Assembly: GCA_900660155.1 (NCBI GenBank)
Contig: CABFPE010000193.1
Span: 617,751-681,750, forward strand
From: Hofstenia miamia
Lineage: Eukaryota; Xenacoelomorpha; Acoela; Hofsteniidae
Direction: 5' to 3'
Length of the DNA stretch: 64,000 bases
Shown: piece after piece, positions 1 to 11,942 of the stretch
How the letters are laid out: each line of letters starts with the position of its first letter
Position numbering within the stretch: position 1 is the stretch's first letter
The notes under the pieces: generated by a model
Told to the model about the DNA's origin: nothing
Seen by the model: only the letters and a program-made list of their open reading frames with translations
Databases searched by the model: none
Translations under genes and position numbers: made by a program

Positions 1-1623
1 TTTTTCAATATTTAGTTTTAACAAATTATTATTAAAGAATGATTGCAATTTTTCGATATTTTCCTGTAAATTTAAAATATCATTACAATAAATGAGAGTA
101 TCATCTGCAAATTGTACATGATTACTATTAATGTGCTGATCCATATAATTTACATATAACTTAAATAGTAATGGACCCAGTACTGATCCTTGTGGTATTC
201 CATGGTTTATTTCTAATGAATTTGATATTTCTTCGTTGAGTTTCACATACTGATATCTATTACTTAAATAACTATTTAATAATTTTATTAAATGAATCCC
301 TAAAATTATAAATCTGCTTTAACTTTTCCAAGATAGAATGGTTTATTGAATTAAATGCCTTTGAAATATCTAATGTTGCTATATATATAAATATATTTTT
401 TTTTCATTCCTATCTAATTTTGATCTCCAGTCTTCAACATCATAAATTAAGGCATCATTTGTAGAGGTATCTTTTTGAAATCCAAACTGATGTTTTGATA
501 TTAATTCATTTTGTTCCACATATAGGTTAATTTGGTTGAATAATAATTTTTTAAATATTTTATTAATTACTGTTAATACTAAAATGGGTCGGTAATTTTC
601 TGCAAGATCTTTTCTTCCCTTTTTATATATTGGTGTAACATTAGCAATTTTTAAGTAATCACGGTAAGTAGATTCTGCAAAGCATTGATTAACTAAGTCA
701 CACAAAGGTCTCAATAAAATACCCAAAGCACCTTTCAATATCCAAAGAGGAAATTCACAATGACCTTTCGCTNCACAAAGGTCTCAATAAAATACACAAG
801 GCACCTTTCAAAAACCAAGGAGGAAATTCACAATGACCTTTCGCTTTGTTCCAATTAATTTTCTTTGTTTCTTTGTAAAATTCTACTAATGTAATAAATC
901 TTGGTTTATAGGGATCATCATGTTTTCTAATATTGCGATGCTTATGATAGAAATGTTTAAACTTTGTATTTAGGTTGTTATTCATTCCTAGTTTCACAAA
1001 TATTTCATTTAAAATATTACTAATTTCTTTGCCATTTGTAATATATTCACCATTATTATTTACTATATAAGGAATTTCATTTTCTTCTTTAAAATTTAAA
1101 AAATTCGAAATAAATGACCACTTTTGTTCAATAGATTTTTTTTCATTAAAAGATTTTTGTGAAAAACTTGTAGATCAAAATTACATTTTGTTGATACTTT
1201 ATTTCTTAATGTTTTATAATGATCATAGCTGGCTTTCGATCTGTTTTGACAAAAAATTGCATGTGTCTTATGCTTTTTTCTAATGCATTCTTTCGTTTCT
1301 TTAGGTATCCATATCTTCCACGTTTTGCTACTATTATTTACGTTGTGTTTTTGAATCTTTATAATAGGACAAAGCTTATGATAAATACTTGTTAAATTAT
1401 CAATTATAAATATCATTTTTTGATCCACTGTTGTGCCAAAGTAATAATCATTCCAATTTAAGTTGATCAATTCCTTCAAAAAATGTTGTTATTAAAGTAT
1501 TTCTTTGAATAAACTCTTTTAGGGCAATATATCCGTGAATCTGTTTGAGTCTTTATATTATCCAATATTGCACATGTCAGTAAATGGTCTGATATGAAAA
1601 AATCTGTAACAAAAACTTCATAT
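1..1623 (-). mobile_element. LINE family A, ORF2 fragment (truncated by window edge)
   Basis: Minus-strand remnant of a non-LTR retrotransposon ORF2. It aligns along its length with the better copy at about 13763-15300, from the region after the endonuclease through the fingers and palm of the reverse transcriptase. Short translated stretches such as NYRP and KHQFGFQKDTSTNDAL are shared. The right end is a sharp loss of similarity after base 1623; the left end leaves the window before the YADD-type motif is complete. The frame is broken in several places and a small unmerged duplication lies at the N at 773, so it is a dead fragment. The clade is Jockey/CR1-like by motif style; I cannot place it more exactly. 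Confidence 0.85.
701..845. other. single-N contig join with repeated flank (N at 773)
   Basis: Bases 701-772 and 774-845 are two versions of the same roughly 72-base stretch of LINE A, separated by one N. The intact copy near 14450-14525 has this stretch only once. The two versions differ at several bases, so they may be two alleles or two genomic copies placed side by side by the assembler. Confidence 0.75.
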
Positions 1624-1729
1624 AATAGGAACTGGAGCACAATTGAGAGTAACTGGCTGGCGTAACAAAAATTTCAATGTTTTTCTGAACTCATTTCCCC
1701 TAATTTTATAAAATCAAAACCATAAATAG

Positions 1730-3505
1730 AATTAACATGAGTACTAAAAGTACTACGAACACCAATAAATTACAAATAATTTAAAATTATTAGGAAGCTT
1801 TCGAAATAATAATGAAATGTTTGAAAGAATTAATAAATAAATTAAAGAAGTATTTCAAGGAAAAATCCAAAAAATGGTGACCTTCTGTAATCGACTTATG
1901 GGACGCAATACACTATCAAAGATGAATAAAGAATTTGATGCGAATGAAATCAACAAAATGTTTACTATTATATCAAATGATTTGAATTACAAACAATCTA
2001 GAACTCCTAGTATAGATAGTGAAGAGGTTCCAACCCTAACAATGCATCGAGTATATTATGCATTGAAAAGTGTCAAAAACATCAACAGGATACGACGGAA
2101 TACCATATTGGTTTATAAAAAAAATTGTCATATATAATTACACCAATAGTTCATATATTTACAGAATCGCTAAGAACTGCTAAATTCCCGAAAATTTGGA
2201 AAACTGCTATAATAATACCAATTCCAAAATCACAACCGGCAAAACTACATAATTTAAGACCAATTAGCATCACTTCAATATTGTCAAGAACTTTTGCAAA
2301 ACTTGTATTTAATTTTCACATCAAAGATATCTACAATAATAATTTAAATATAAATCAGCATGGATTCCGAACAAATGGCACAACAACAAATGCTGTTATT
2401 GAACTGCAAAATAGAATTCTGTCATACAAAAATGAAAATTATGATTATGTAAGATTAATCAGCCTTGATATAAAGAAAGCCTTTGACAATGTAAATCACT
2501 ACATTTTATTTGAAAAATTAAACAATATAACACATTTAAATCCGTACATCATTAATTGGCTTGATAGTTTTATTGGGAATAGTCAACAAATAGTTAAATA
2601 TAATAACAGACTTTCGGATTTGGAAAAGATCAACAAAGGTGTTCCTCAAGGTTCCGTTTTTGGCCCATTTCTGTTCAATATATGTATTGATTCTTTAAAT
2701 TGTGACTCTCTAAATATAAAAAATGGTTCTATTATTAAGTATGATGATGATACACTGATTTGTCTTCCAACTCTTGAAAATGTAGACTTAACACATTTAA
2801 TTAATGATAAGATCAAATCTTGGTATGAAGAAAACAAATTTGAAATTAATTATAGAAAGTCGCTGGAAATGATTATACCATTGAAAAGAAAATTTGTTGA
2901 TAATATACCTAAAATTGATTGCTATTCCTCAGTAACAACAATGAAATATCTTGGATTTACCATAAATAACAAGCTTTCATTTAAAAAACATATTGCTCAA
3001 GTTTATAAAAGATCAATGAGAAATTTCTATATAATATTAAAAGTAAAAAGATTTTTAAATCAAGATGAAACTGAAATTTTATTTTATTCTCTAATTAATT
3101 CTATTATAATTTACGGCATACAAGTATATGCAGGTGAATCAGAAACATCTTTATCTAAACTTAACAACATATACAAGAAAGCATTTAAATATAAACTTAT
3201 TACAGTGTACTAAAAAATTAAATATTTTTAACATCATTAAAGCAAAAGACAAAGCATTACATCAACACATTGAATACTCAAAAACATCCACTAAAACAAT
3301 TCATTAGCAAAAGAACTGAATACGCTACATTAAAATTAAGGAAAAACAATCCACCGAAATTATTCTCATCAAAGACCATATTCCCAGATAGATATTTCTC
3401 ATGTTATTAATTATTTATATTTCTTTTAGTTTTGTAGTTTTTAGTGTAGTTTACTGTATTGTAAGCTTAATTAAAGTTTATTATTATTATTATTATTATT
3501 ATTAA
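1730..3505 (+). mobile_element. LINE family B, 5'-truncated, with TTA-repeat tail
   Basis: Plus-strand non-LTR retrotransposon lacking its 5' part. The last part of the region before the reverse transcriptase reads from about 1730, the RT frame follows at 2125-3213, and a 3' UTR runs to a (TTA)n tail at about 3475-3505. A short internally deleted antisense copy of the same family lies at 18377-18544, which confirms it is a dispersed repeat. The upstream frame (1874-2137) overlaps the RT frame but is out of register, so at least one frameshift separates them. Confidence 0.85.
2125..3213 (+). CDS. LINE B reverse transcriptase (partial ORF2)
   Basis: A 362-codon open frame covering the RT domain of a non-LTR retrotransposon, the enzyme that copies LINE RNA at a nicked target. 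Motifs in order: LRPISITSILSRTFAKLV, QHGFR, SLDIKKAFDNVNH, KGVPQGSVFGPFLF, the catalytic box YDDDT (family usual is YADD), and the thumb motif MKYLGFTINNKLSF. No endonuclease is left upstream. The first ATG lies inside the true ORF2, so the listed start is only where the open frame begins. The Ala-to-Asp change next to the catalytic aspartates is unusual. Confidence 0.85.
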   Translation: MSYIITPIVHIFTESLRTAKFPKIWKTAIIIPIPKSQPAKLHNLRPISITSILSRTFAKLVFNFHIKDIYNNNLNINQHGFRTNGTTTNAVIELQNRILSYKNENYDYVRLISLDIKKAFDNVNHYILFEKLNNITHLNPYIINWLDSFIGNSQQIVKYNNRLSDLEKINKGVPQGSVFGPFLFNICIDSLNCDSLNIKNGSIIKYDDDTLICLPTLENVDLTHLINDKIKSWYEENKFEINYRKSLEMIIPLKRKFVDNIPKIDCYSSVTTMKYLGFTINNKLSFKKHIAQVYKRSMRNFYIILKVKRFLNQDETEILFYSLINSIIIYGIQVYAGESETSLSKLNNIYKKAFKYKLITVY

Positions 3506-3599
3506 TAATAGTAATTTACACTGTAGGAATGAGTTGGCAATTCCATTAAACAAAACAATATTTAAGATGACTCATAACTAATGCATTTATCAGCCTGTT

Positions 3600-4140
3600 T
3601 TTCTTTCAATAACCATATGTAAAATTGAAATACATTTGATGCTCATTGCCATTTTTCTTAATATGGATTGAATATGGTAACTAAATTTAAGCTTATTGTC
3701 TATCATGCTCAAATATTTAAATTTGCACTGGCTCAACATTATTACCAAGAATACTTAACGTTCTGCTGATTGTATAGTTTGAGTTAGACAATAAAGAATT
3801 GTTTTGTGGACAGTAAAAATGCAAGTGTCATCAGGATATTGAGAATTGAACTACATTGCAGTCTGCTTATGGGACTTTACGAAAGGAAGAGATGATAGAT
3901 GTGGGTCAGTAATTGCTTAGCTTTAAGGGAGTGTCCTTTTTCTAACAGGGAGTTACTTTGTTACATTTAGCTGAGTCGGGAAGGAGTTTCTCTTAATACA
4001 TAATGAGCTAATTATAAAACTTAAAGGACATATAATTTGAGGAGCAAGTTCTGTAACATACTAATTTGGAATTTCTGAGGGAATGCAAGATTTTTTAGTT
4101 TTAAGTTTTGCAATTGCTTTGAAAATTTCCTGCCTTGTTA
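3600..4140 (-). mobile_element. degenerate LINE reverse-transcriptase relic
   Basis: Conceptual translation of the minus strand in shifting frames gives recognisable RT pieces in the right order: KCNKVTP and KGHSLKAKQ (fingers), QYPDDTCIFTVHK (a decayed QYADDTCI catalytic box near 3810-3850), and FKYLSMIDNKLKFSYHI (thumb, near 3660-3720). Large deletions have removed the segment between the fingers and the catalytic box. Old, non-functional, Jockey/CR1-like. Confidence 0.7.
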
Positions 4141-4559
4141 CATATCTTAACGAGTAAATTGATTCGCCTTAGGACAATTTGTTTTATTTTTTCAATCACT
4201 TGTTTGTATAAATTGTTACGTTAGTTAAGAATAAAAAGAGAACAATAATCTTTCTTCTTGTAGAGCAATTTTTAAAGATTTTGTAGCACTTATAAATTTA
4301 AGTGTCATTCGTCTATGATTATAAGATTTGCATAAAAATGTAATTTGCTACAATGGTAAACTTTAGAAACTCACTTTTTTTGCTGCTACTATTATGATAT
4401 ACCCAGAAAATGGATCATTATTAGAGGAAAATGATGAGAACCTGAAAAACGCATATTCACCTGAAATTGATACGTTCCGATTGATCCTAACAACATGATC
4501 AAATTCTTTGTTAATATTGTTCCGATTTCTACCTAGAATTAATCATTAAAAAATGAAAT
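4141..4559. other. no feature recognised
   Basis: AT-rich sequence without a convincing frame. The right part may be the decayed 5' region of the LINE that follows, but I could not align it to any domain. Confidence 0.5.
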
Positions 4560-6420
4560 TTTAAAATGTATTCCAACTTCCGTACGCTTGAAAGTTTTAC
4601 ACCACATAAAAATAAATATTTCCAATATAGAAAATCGTAAAGCATACAATGAATATAATAACATGAATACAGAAAATTACCAAACGCAGAGAATAATTAG
4701 GAATTCATTAAAAAAATTTCGAATTTTATTGATAAGATCAATGTTAAACGTAATATTATTTGTGCTGAACAGGTTATTGATCCTCCTTTTACGGAAACGC
4801 CTTTGTTATTTTTGCGTGAAGCAACTGCAGACGAGGTAAAAATATTGTCCTTTCTCATGAAGCGAAATCTAGTATCATTGATCTGATTACTTCAACATTA
4901 ATTAAAATTACTATTCTATTGTTTGTTCCAATTTTACTTAATATTTTAAATGGTACACGTGCTGCAGGCGATATGCCACTAGAAAATGAGGCGATAATGC
5001 CACCTTTATTGAAAAGATCATGATTTTGATTTCTTAAGAAACTCGCCCAGATAGCATCATTACTAGCTTGCTAAAGTTAATGGAAATAGTAGTGTCAATT
5101 CGCTTGTTTGAGCATTTAGTTGTTAATAGGTTCCACACGGTTTGCCAGTCACCATATAAGACAAACCATTAATGTGAAAGTGCACTCACTAAAATATAGT
5201 TATTCAACTAATTTGAATTCTATTACTGTGAAATATTATCAATAATTCATGTCGAATGATATTTTGACTAGTCTTGCCATTCATCAATGTGTTTTCTTGA
5301 TTATGTTGGACCTTTCTTGTGCATTTGACACATTAGATCATCATGTTTTATTAGAACGATTGGAACATAGATTTGGTGTCCCATCATATGCACTGAGCTG
5401 GATTAAATCCTATTTTCTGGTTAAAGACAATGTGTTAAAATTGACAATTATTTATCGTCCTTTCTAAATTTGAAGTATGGCGTTCCTCAAAGATCTGTGC
5501 TTGGGCCGATCCTTTTTATTTTGCTGATATAGCGCACAAGCACTGACTCTCGATACATATGTATGCTGATAATTCACAACTGTACTTAGCTTTCGCTCCT
5601 AACTTAGATTTTAGCGACAAAATTGCATTGCTTGAGATATGTTAAATGAAATCAGGCTTTGGATGGCATCAAATTGTCTTTGTTTAAATGACTTCAAGAT
5701 AATATGTTGCAAATCGCAAGCAAAACAATTGTCACTTTTAAGATTATCTACGCCATTTCACATTGGCAATGCTGTAATTCACAGCATGAGCCTAAGTTAA
5801 GCATTGGTGCATGGTTTGATAACTTTACTATAGTTGGACACAGTGTAAATTACCATATTTACAAGTTATAGAAAATTCACAAATATTTGCCGATCACAAT
5901 GCAACTATTAAACTTGTGAACAGTTTTGTTTTTTCTAGATTGGATCAAAATAACATTCTTTTATATGAAATTCCTTTGTGTCATTTAAAAAAGATGCGCA
6001 GAATACTGCTGCAAGATTGATATATTATAAACAATGTTTATTGAATTACATTGGATAACTATAAAACTGCTATTATGGTTTTTAAGTGTCTCCGTGGAAC
6101 GGCTCCAGAATATCTAATTAATCTCGGCGCTTTTCATCGTATTTACCTTATCAACCTGTTGCTTTAAGTTCTCAAATCTCTAGTTACTTTACTCGCTCAT
6201 TTCGCTCCTCTGATCCATCAATTTGAAATAGATTATCTTATGACATTCGTGCATTGTCCTCTCTTGCTGCATTTAAACCCAAGTTAAAGACCTATTTGCT
6301 TAATAGTGGCCATTTTTTATTTCGATATTGATGGGCTTACGGCTAATGCCGGCGACCATCGTGTGTTGTAGCTGGCACTATATGCATTTTGTTAATAACA
6401 ATAATAATAAATTGACGATC
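4560..6420 (+). mobile_element. LINE family C relic (CR1/L2-like)
   Basis: Plus-strand LINE relic readable only in pieces. In order: FLREATADEVK before the RT domain (about 4800-4840), MLDLSCAFDTLDHHVLLERL at 5304-5363, YGVPQRSVLGPI at about 5475-5510, ADNSQLYLAF at about 5567-5600, IRLWMASNCLCLNDFK near 5655, and the 3' region AIMVFKCLRGTAPEYL at about 6073-6120. The wording around the AFDT..DH..LL box is typical of the CR1/L2 group. The 3' end is probably the AATAATAA stretch near 6400. Many stops and frameshifts; clearly dead. Confidence 0.75.
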
Positions 6421-6599
6421 AAGTTGAGCGAAATATATCTCTTTTAGTCTGTTTTTATTAAAATTACTAAAGATACTTAACAGCAATAAATTTACAGAGT
6501 AGATAATTATGAAGGTCCTGTAATAAATTATAGGTGTCACACCTAATTAAGGCACTCAGGTAACTAAAATCAAATACGTCGAGTAGTCCCTCGAAAATT

Positions 6600-9500
6600 C
6601 AAATATGAGTGGGAAATAGAACTGTTGGATTTTTATTTCAACGTTAAAATATTATTATTCTACATTTAAAATGAAACAAAGAAAATCTAAGAAAAAGAAA
6701 AAAGAAAATTATATTTATCATCACGCAGTTGCATCAACTACATTATCACAACAGTTAAGCGACCTTCATATAACATCTCCAAAAGTGTCCAGTGATACAG
6801 TTAAAGAAAGGAATTTTTGTAGTATATGCTTGATTGAAGTACCAATTTGTTTAAAGGGTTTTGTTAGGAAACATAAAATACAAGGAATTGTGATGACACA
6901 GGCTTACTTCCAAAAAATTCTGGGGTTCCAATCAATAGGCTGCCAACACTTGAAGAAATCTGTGATTCAACTATTCCTACACGGAAACATTCCTGTTGCA
7001 TGTCGCAATTTGTGGGCACAAGCGTTTTCAGATTCAACACATTCTCTAACAAGAAATTCAAAGGAACTCAATAATTGGATTAAGTTATATTTTGAGTATT
7101 TGTGTTATGAAGGCTCCAGCAAGATCGGGATACAAACACAAAAAATATGAGGAAAACAATATTAAAAAACGACTGCAGAAATGGAAAAATGGGGAAGCAG
7201 GTCAATTATGGTATGAGGCAGTCGTAACATGCAAAAAATCCAGGAAAAACAGCAAATTGAAACCAACTCCAGGTCCAAATTTTGCATGTGCTAGAGTCTT
7301 TGGCCATGACGGCAACTTCAAGAATGCAATTTCAGCTTTAGGCTCAGAAACATTGTCTTTCGATCACGACACATTGGAAGTTTTAAAATCCATACATCCC
7401 ACAGAGAACATTGAAGGAATTAATGTAGAAGACATTGTTCCTCATTCTATTGTTTCAGAACAAATTGTTTTAGATTGCATTAGAAATTTTCCTCGTGAAA
7501 CTGCTGCGGGGTGTTCAAAATTATATGTCTCTCATATACTCAGTGCAATTCATTGCCCTTCACAGAATACAGTCAAAATGTCTTAGCTGCTTTGGCTAAC
7601 TTGATAAATTTACTTATTCGTGGAAATACTCCAACAACAGTTGCTCCATTTCTTTGTGGCGCGAATCTTTTTGCATTTAAAAAGAAGTGTGGTGGAATAC
7701 GTCCAATTGCAGTTGGCGAAGTTACACGTCGCATAGTGTTATTTAGTTGAAAGCTGCAAGATATTTTGGGCCTAACCAAGTAGGAGTTGGCATTCCAATG
7801 GGCTGCGAAACAGTTATCCATGGTCTAAATTCAATTTTAAGGGAATTGCCAGCTGACACAAACATTGTATTTTTATAAATCGATTTAAAGATCGCTTTTA
7901 ATTCAGTTTCACGGTGTGCCATGATTTCTCAAGTTAGGAATCACTTTCCAGAACTTCTACCATGGGTCAACTATTGCTATGGTAAGTCATCTTGGCTCTC
8001 CTTTAATAAAAATGTCATCATATCAGATTCTGGTACACAACAGGGAGATCCATTATCTCCTTTCCTTTTGCGTTGACAATTTATCCTATAATTAAAGAGA
8101 TTGTGGAAAATTTTCAAGATCTTTCAACAGTAGTATTTTACCTAGATGATGGTTCTATTGTTGGCCCTGTGGACGTACTTGCATCAGCATTTAATTTCAT
8201 ATGCACTAAATTTGCTCAAATTGGCATAACAATGCGCATCGATAAATGTGAGATATGGTCGCCAAATAAATGTATTCACATGTCATGTATTCCTGATTCA
8301 ATAAAATGTAAAGCTGAGGGCTTGGTGATTCTTGGAGCACCGCTATCTTTAAACTCTTCTTTCCATGAAGAATTTTTTCTCAGCCGTGTAAACAAAGCAA
8401 TCAATCTACATAGTTTGGTTCGTAAATTAAATGATCCAAAGCTGGAACTCTATTAACTTCGATGTTCTATTGGTTTGCCAAAGATTATGTACTCCCTAAG
8501 AACATGCAATCCTAATAGTATTGACAAAGGTCTATCAAAATTTGAAAATTCAGTACATGCTTGCGTTGAGAACATTCGCAAATCTGTAATTTCTCAATCT
8601 CAAAGATTTCAGGCTGAATTGCCTATTCATTTTGGTGGTCTTGGTATTAGAAATGCCTCTTCATATGCCTCAGTGGCCTATCTTGGGTTTCATATAGATT
8701 GTAGGAATCAAGCATGCTTAATTGCAAAATGTGAAGAGATATCAAGTGATATTGCTGCACAATGTGCTTCGCAGCTTGACCATTCAAATATACTTTCATC
8801 AAGTGATATTCCATATGATTTATCATTTAAATCACAAAAGCAAATCACAGAAAAGTATGATAAGCAGTTATGGCACAGAATACAGTCTGACACAAAAACG
8901 AATTAGGACAAAGCCAGGTTGCTTAGTTGCTCTTTACCACATAGTGGTGATTGGCTTTCAGCCATTCCTATAAGTGCACTTGGCTTCAAATTTGCACCTG
9001 CGGAATTCAAGGTTGCATTAGCATATCGACTTGGTATTTCAATGACCAGTAAAGAAATGCAATGTATGTCCAAAGTGTAATGGTATGCTGGATATGTATG
9101 GAGATCATGCGTTAGGATGTGCTGGAGATGTGGAGAGAATCGCGCGTATTCGTGATATAATATATAATTGTGCTGTGAAAGCTGCATTGTCACCGGTTTT
9201 AGAATACGGTAACATTGCATCTTCTAATAGGACTCGACCCGGTGATGTATTTTTACCAACTTGTCCAATGGTCGCCCAGCTGCTCTAGACATAACCGTTA
9301 TTAGTTCACTGCAATCATCAACAGTAATACATGCTGGAACTACTGCCGGTTATGCATTAGAAGTAGCTGAAAACAGAAAATTTGTTAAGCACGGCCAAAC
9401 TTGTCAAGAACAGGTATCACATTTGTTCCTATGGTTGTTGAAGCATTAGGAGGTTGGTCTTGTTATCTTCAAAAACTATTTCCAAAATTTCCTATAAGTG

Positions 9501-9610
9501 TGCTGCAAGAGTTGCTAATGGAGAACAACACAGTATTACTCAACAAATATTTCAGCAGTTGGAAGTAATGCTTCAACTCTAATTCTACCGCGGTATAAAA
9601 ATGAGTAAAT
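6600..9610 (+). mobile_element. LINE family D: YLDD reverse transcriptase with restriction-like endonuclease
   Basis: Plus-strand element readable over about 3 kb with several frameshifts and stops. Order: a zinc-finger-like N-terminus (CSIC...KH, about 6826-6870); a conserved pre-RT block (IPVACRNLWAQAF); RT motifs GGIRPIAVGEVTRRIV (about 7690-7735), GTQQGDPLSPF (about 8032) and the catalytic YLDDG (8139); then a C-terminal CPKC..9 residues..HALGC zinc knuckle (about 9067-9120) and RPGDVFLP / GRPAALDITV (about 9235-9300), which fit a PD-(D/E)XK-type endonuclease. From memory this protein family recurs in many animal genomes as uncharacterised RT proteins. The clade name is not certain to me; R2-like architecture is inference. 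Confidence 0.75.
8073..8456 (+). pseudogene. LINE D catalytic RT segment
   Basis: Open stretch of the LINE D polyprotein containing the catalytic YLDDG box followed by IVGPVDVLASAF and a thumb region. The two aspartates of the box are kept. The segment is bounded by a frameshift on the left (after GTQQGDPLSPF) and a stop on the right. It is a surviving window within a dead ORF rather than a gene with its own start. Confidence 0.7.
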
Positions 9611-9656
9611 AATCTATTAAGTCTAAGAAGATGAGTCCTTGTAATTTAAATCATCT

Positions 9657-9848
9657 TTGATGCGTGCACCTTCAGAAAATCGTAGACCAAAAAAGAAACA
9701 TCATTCACAATCAGATTTAAGTTCATTTCAGAATAGAGCTAGTTATTCTGGATATCAAAGAATACTGCTTCCAGAGGAGATGCCAATGAATTCAAACGGG
9801 GAATTTATTTCAAGAGTTCAAATACTTAATAGTGAATATTTTACTTAA
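9657..9848 (+). CDS. unknown terminal-exon-like ORF downstream of LINE D
   Basis: A 63-codon open stretch with balanced, hydrophilic composition (SENRRPKKKHHSQSD, SGYQRILLPEEMP, ISRVQILNSEYFT-stop), followed by an AATAAAA-type polyadenylation signal near 9905. A plausible splice acceptor (cctcag-like, caccttcag) lies just inside the open stretch, so the real exon may start near 9674. I see no similarity to LINE proteins. It could be the last exon of a host gene whose upstream exons are out of reach, or the 3' cargo of the element. The same sequence recurs at 10982-11173 because of the contig duplication. Confidence 0.35.
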   Translation: MMRAPSENRRPKKKHHSQSDLSSFQNRASYSGYQRILLPEEMPMNSNGEFISRVQILNSEYFT

Positions 9849-10981
9849 TCATATTGTACATATTAGCAATGACTTTTTTATTCATTTTTAATTATTGTAA
9901 TATTGAATAATAAAAATATGGTTACTAAAAGGAGATGCTAAANTTGCCTATTCATTTTGGTGGTCTTGGTATTAGAAATGCCTCTTCATATGCCTCAGTG
10001 GCCTATCTTGGGTTTCATATAGATTGTAGGAATCAAGCATGCTTAATTGCAAAATGTGAAGAGATATCAAGTGATATTGCTGCACAATGTGCTTCGCAGC
10101 TTGACCATTCAAATATACTTTCATCAAGTGATATTCCATATGATTTATCATTTAAATCACAAAAGCAAATCACAGAAAAGTATGATAAGCAGTTATGGCA
10201 CAGAATACAGTCTGACACAAAAACGAATTAGGACAAAGCCAGGTTGCTTAGTTGCTCTTTACCACATAGTGGTGATTGGCTTTCAGCCATTCCTATAAGT
10301 GCACTTGGCTTCAAATTTGCACCTGCGGAATTCAAGGTTGCATTAGCATATCGACTTGGTATTTCAATGACCAGTAAAGAAATGCAATGTATGTCCAAAG
10401 TGTAATGGTATGCTGGATATGTATGGAGATCATGCGTTAGGATGTGCTGGAGATGTGGAGAGAATCGCGCGTATTCGTGATATAATATATAATTGTGCTG
10501 TGAAAGCTGCATTGTCACCGGTTTTAGAATACGGTAACATTGCATCTTCTAATAGGACTCGACCCGGTGATGTATTTTTACCAACTTGTCCAATGGTCGC
10601 CCAGCTGCTCTAGACATAACCGTTATTAGTTCACTGCAATCATCAACAGTAATACATGCTGGAACTACTGCCGGTTATGCATTAGAAGTAGCTGAAAACA
10701 GAAAATTTGTTAAGCACGGCCAAACTTGTCAAGAACAGGTATCACATTTGTTCCTATGGTTGTTGAAGCATTAGGAGGTTGGTCTTGTTATCTTCAAAAA
10801 CTATTTCCAAAATTTCCTATAAGTGTGCTGCAAGAGTTGCTAATGGAGAACAACACAGTATTACTCAACAAATATTTCAGCAGTTGGAAGTAATGCTTCA
10901 ACTCTAATTCTACCGCGGTATAAAAATGAGTAAATAATCTATTAAGTCTAAGAAGATGAGTCCTTGTAATTTAAATCATCT

Positions 10982-11173
10982 TTGATGCGTGCACCTTCAG
11001 AAAATCGTAGACCAAAAAAGAAACATCATTCACAATCAGATTTAAGTTCATTTCAGAATAGAGCTAGTTATTCTGGATATCAAAGAATACTGCTTCCAGA
11101 GGAGATGCCAATGAATTCAAACGGAGAATTTATTTCAAGAGTTCAAATACTTAATAGTGAATATTTTACTTAA
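10982..11173 (+). CDS. second copy of the terminal-exon-like ORF
   Basis: Identical in translation to the ORF at 9657-9848; it exists because bases 8619-9942 are repeated after the N at 9943. It should probably be counted once. Confidence 0.3.
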   Translation: MMRAPSENRRPKKKHHSQSDLSSFQNRASYSGYQRILLPEEMPMNSNGEFISRVQILNSEYFT

Positions 11174-11267
11174 TCATATTGTACATATTAGCAATGACTT
11201 TTTTATTCATTTTTAATTATTGTAATATTGAATAATAAAAATATGGTTACTAAAAGGAGATGCTAAA

Positions 11268-11942
11268 TATATTGCCAAACCTTTAAATTACATCTTTAAT
11301 GAATGCATGAATTGAAATATTTTTCCTGATTTCTTGAAACAGGCCTATATTACTCAAATTGACAAAAAGACGACCCAATTTGCCTCAAAAACTATCGACC
11401 TACATCTTTCAGTTCACCAATCTGTAAAATATTTGAGAGACTATTACACGAACAAATTATACTTCATTTAAGTAATCATAAATTATGGTCCAAATATGTT
11501 TAAAAAAATGGAAAACATTAGATTCTAGTGAATTTGTTGCGATTACCTGGCTTAGCAGTGCTAATCTAATATCTAATTACTTAAGAATAGACTTCAATGA
11601 GTACAATGCAATTATACTTATTCAACTTGGTTTTCAATTAATAATGGTGTCGCTCAGATACCATACTAGGTCCACTGCTTTTTAATCTTTATATGAATGG
11701 CAAGAAGGAAATAATCTACTGCGAAATAACCCAATACACTGATGATACACCTTTTTGACGTGGAAATAAATCCTTAGATAAAGCTTTAAAAGTTATTGAA
11801 TCGAATTGATTTATTTTTGATTTTATATTTGTAGTTATTATTATATTACTTTGTAATTAGTGACGCTATTATTTTGAAAAATCAGTTATATTTTGTAAAA
11901 AAAATCAACTGAATATGGATTATCTTATCTTATTTGTGACAT
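11268..11942 (+). mobile_element. LINE family E relic with a TTATC-type tail
   Basis: Plus-strand RT remnant: LNYIFNECM and IFPDFLKQAYIT, then NYRP-like SFSSPICKIFERLLHEQI at about 11400-11450, and a decayed NNGVAQ...GPLLFNLYMN box near 11640-11700 followed by QYTDDT. A 3' UTR ends in gattatcttatctt (11929-11942). The same 3' tail recurs at about 34690-34822, marking a dispersed family. Dead through many frameshifts. Confidence 0.7.

Larger units (their letters stand above)
8619..11267. other. 1324-bp direct duplication around the single N at 9943
   Basis: Bases 8619-9942 and 9944-11267 are near-identical at a constant offset of 1325 (one visible difference is G at about 9800 against A at about 11125). 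Each copy holds the 3' part of LINE D and the small ORF downstream of it. The lone N between the copies and the abrupt start of the second copy in mid-ORF argue for two overlapping contigs placed end to end, not a biological tandem. Confidence 0.85.
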
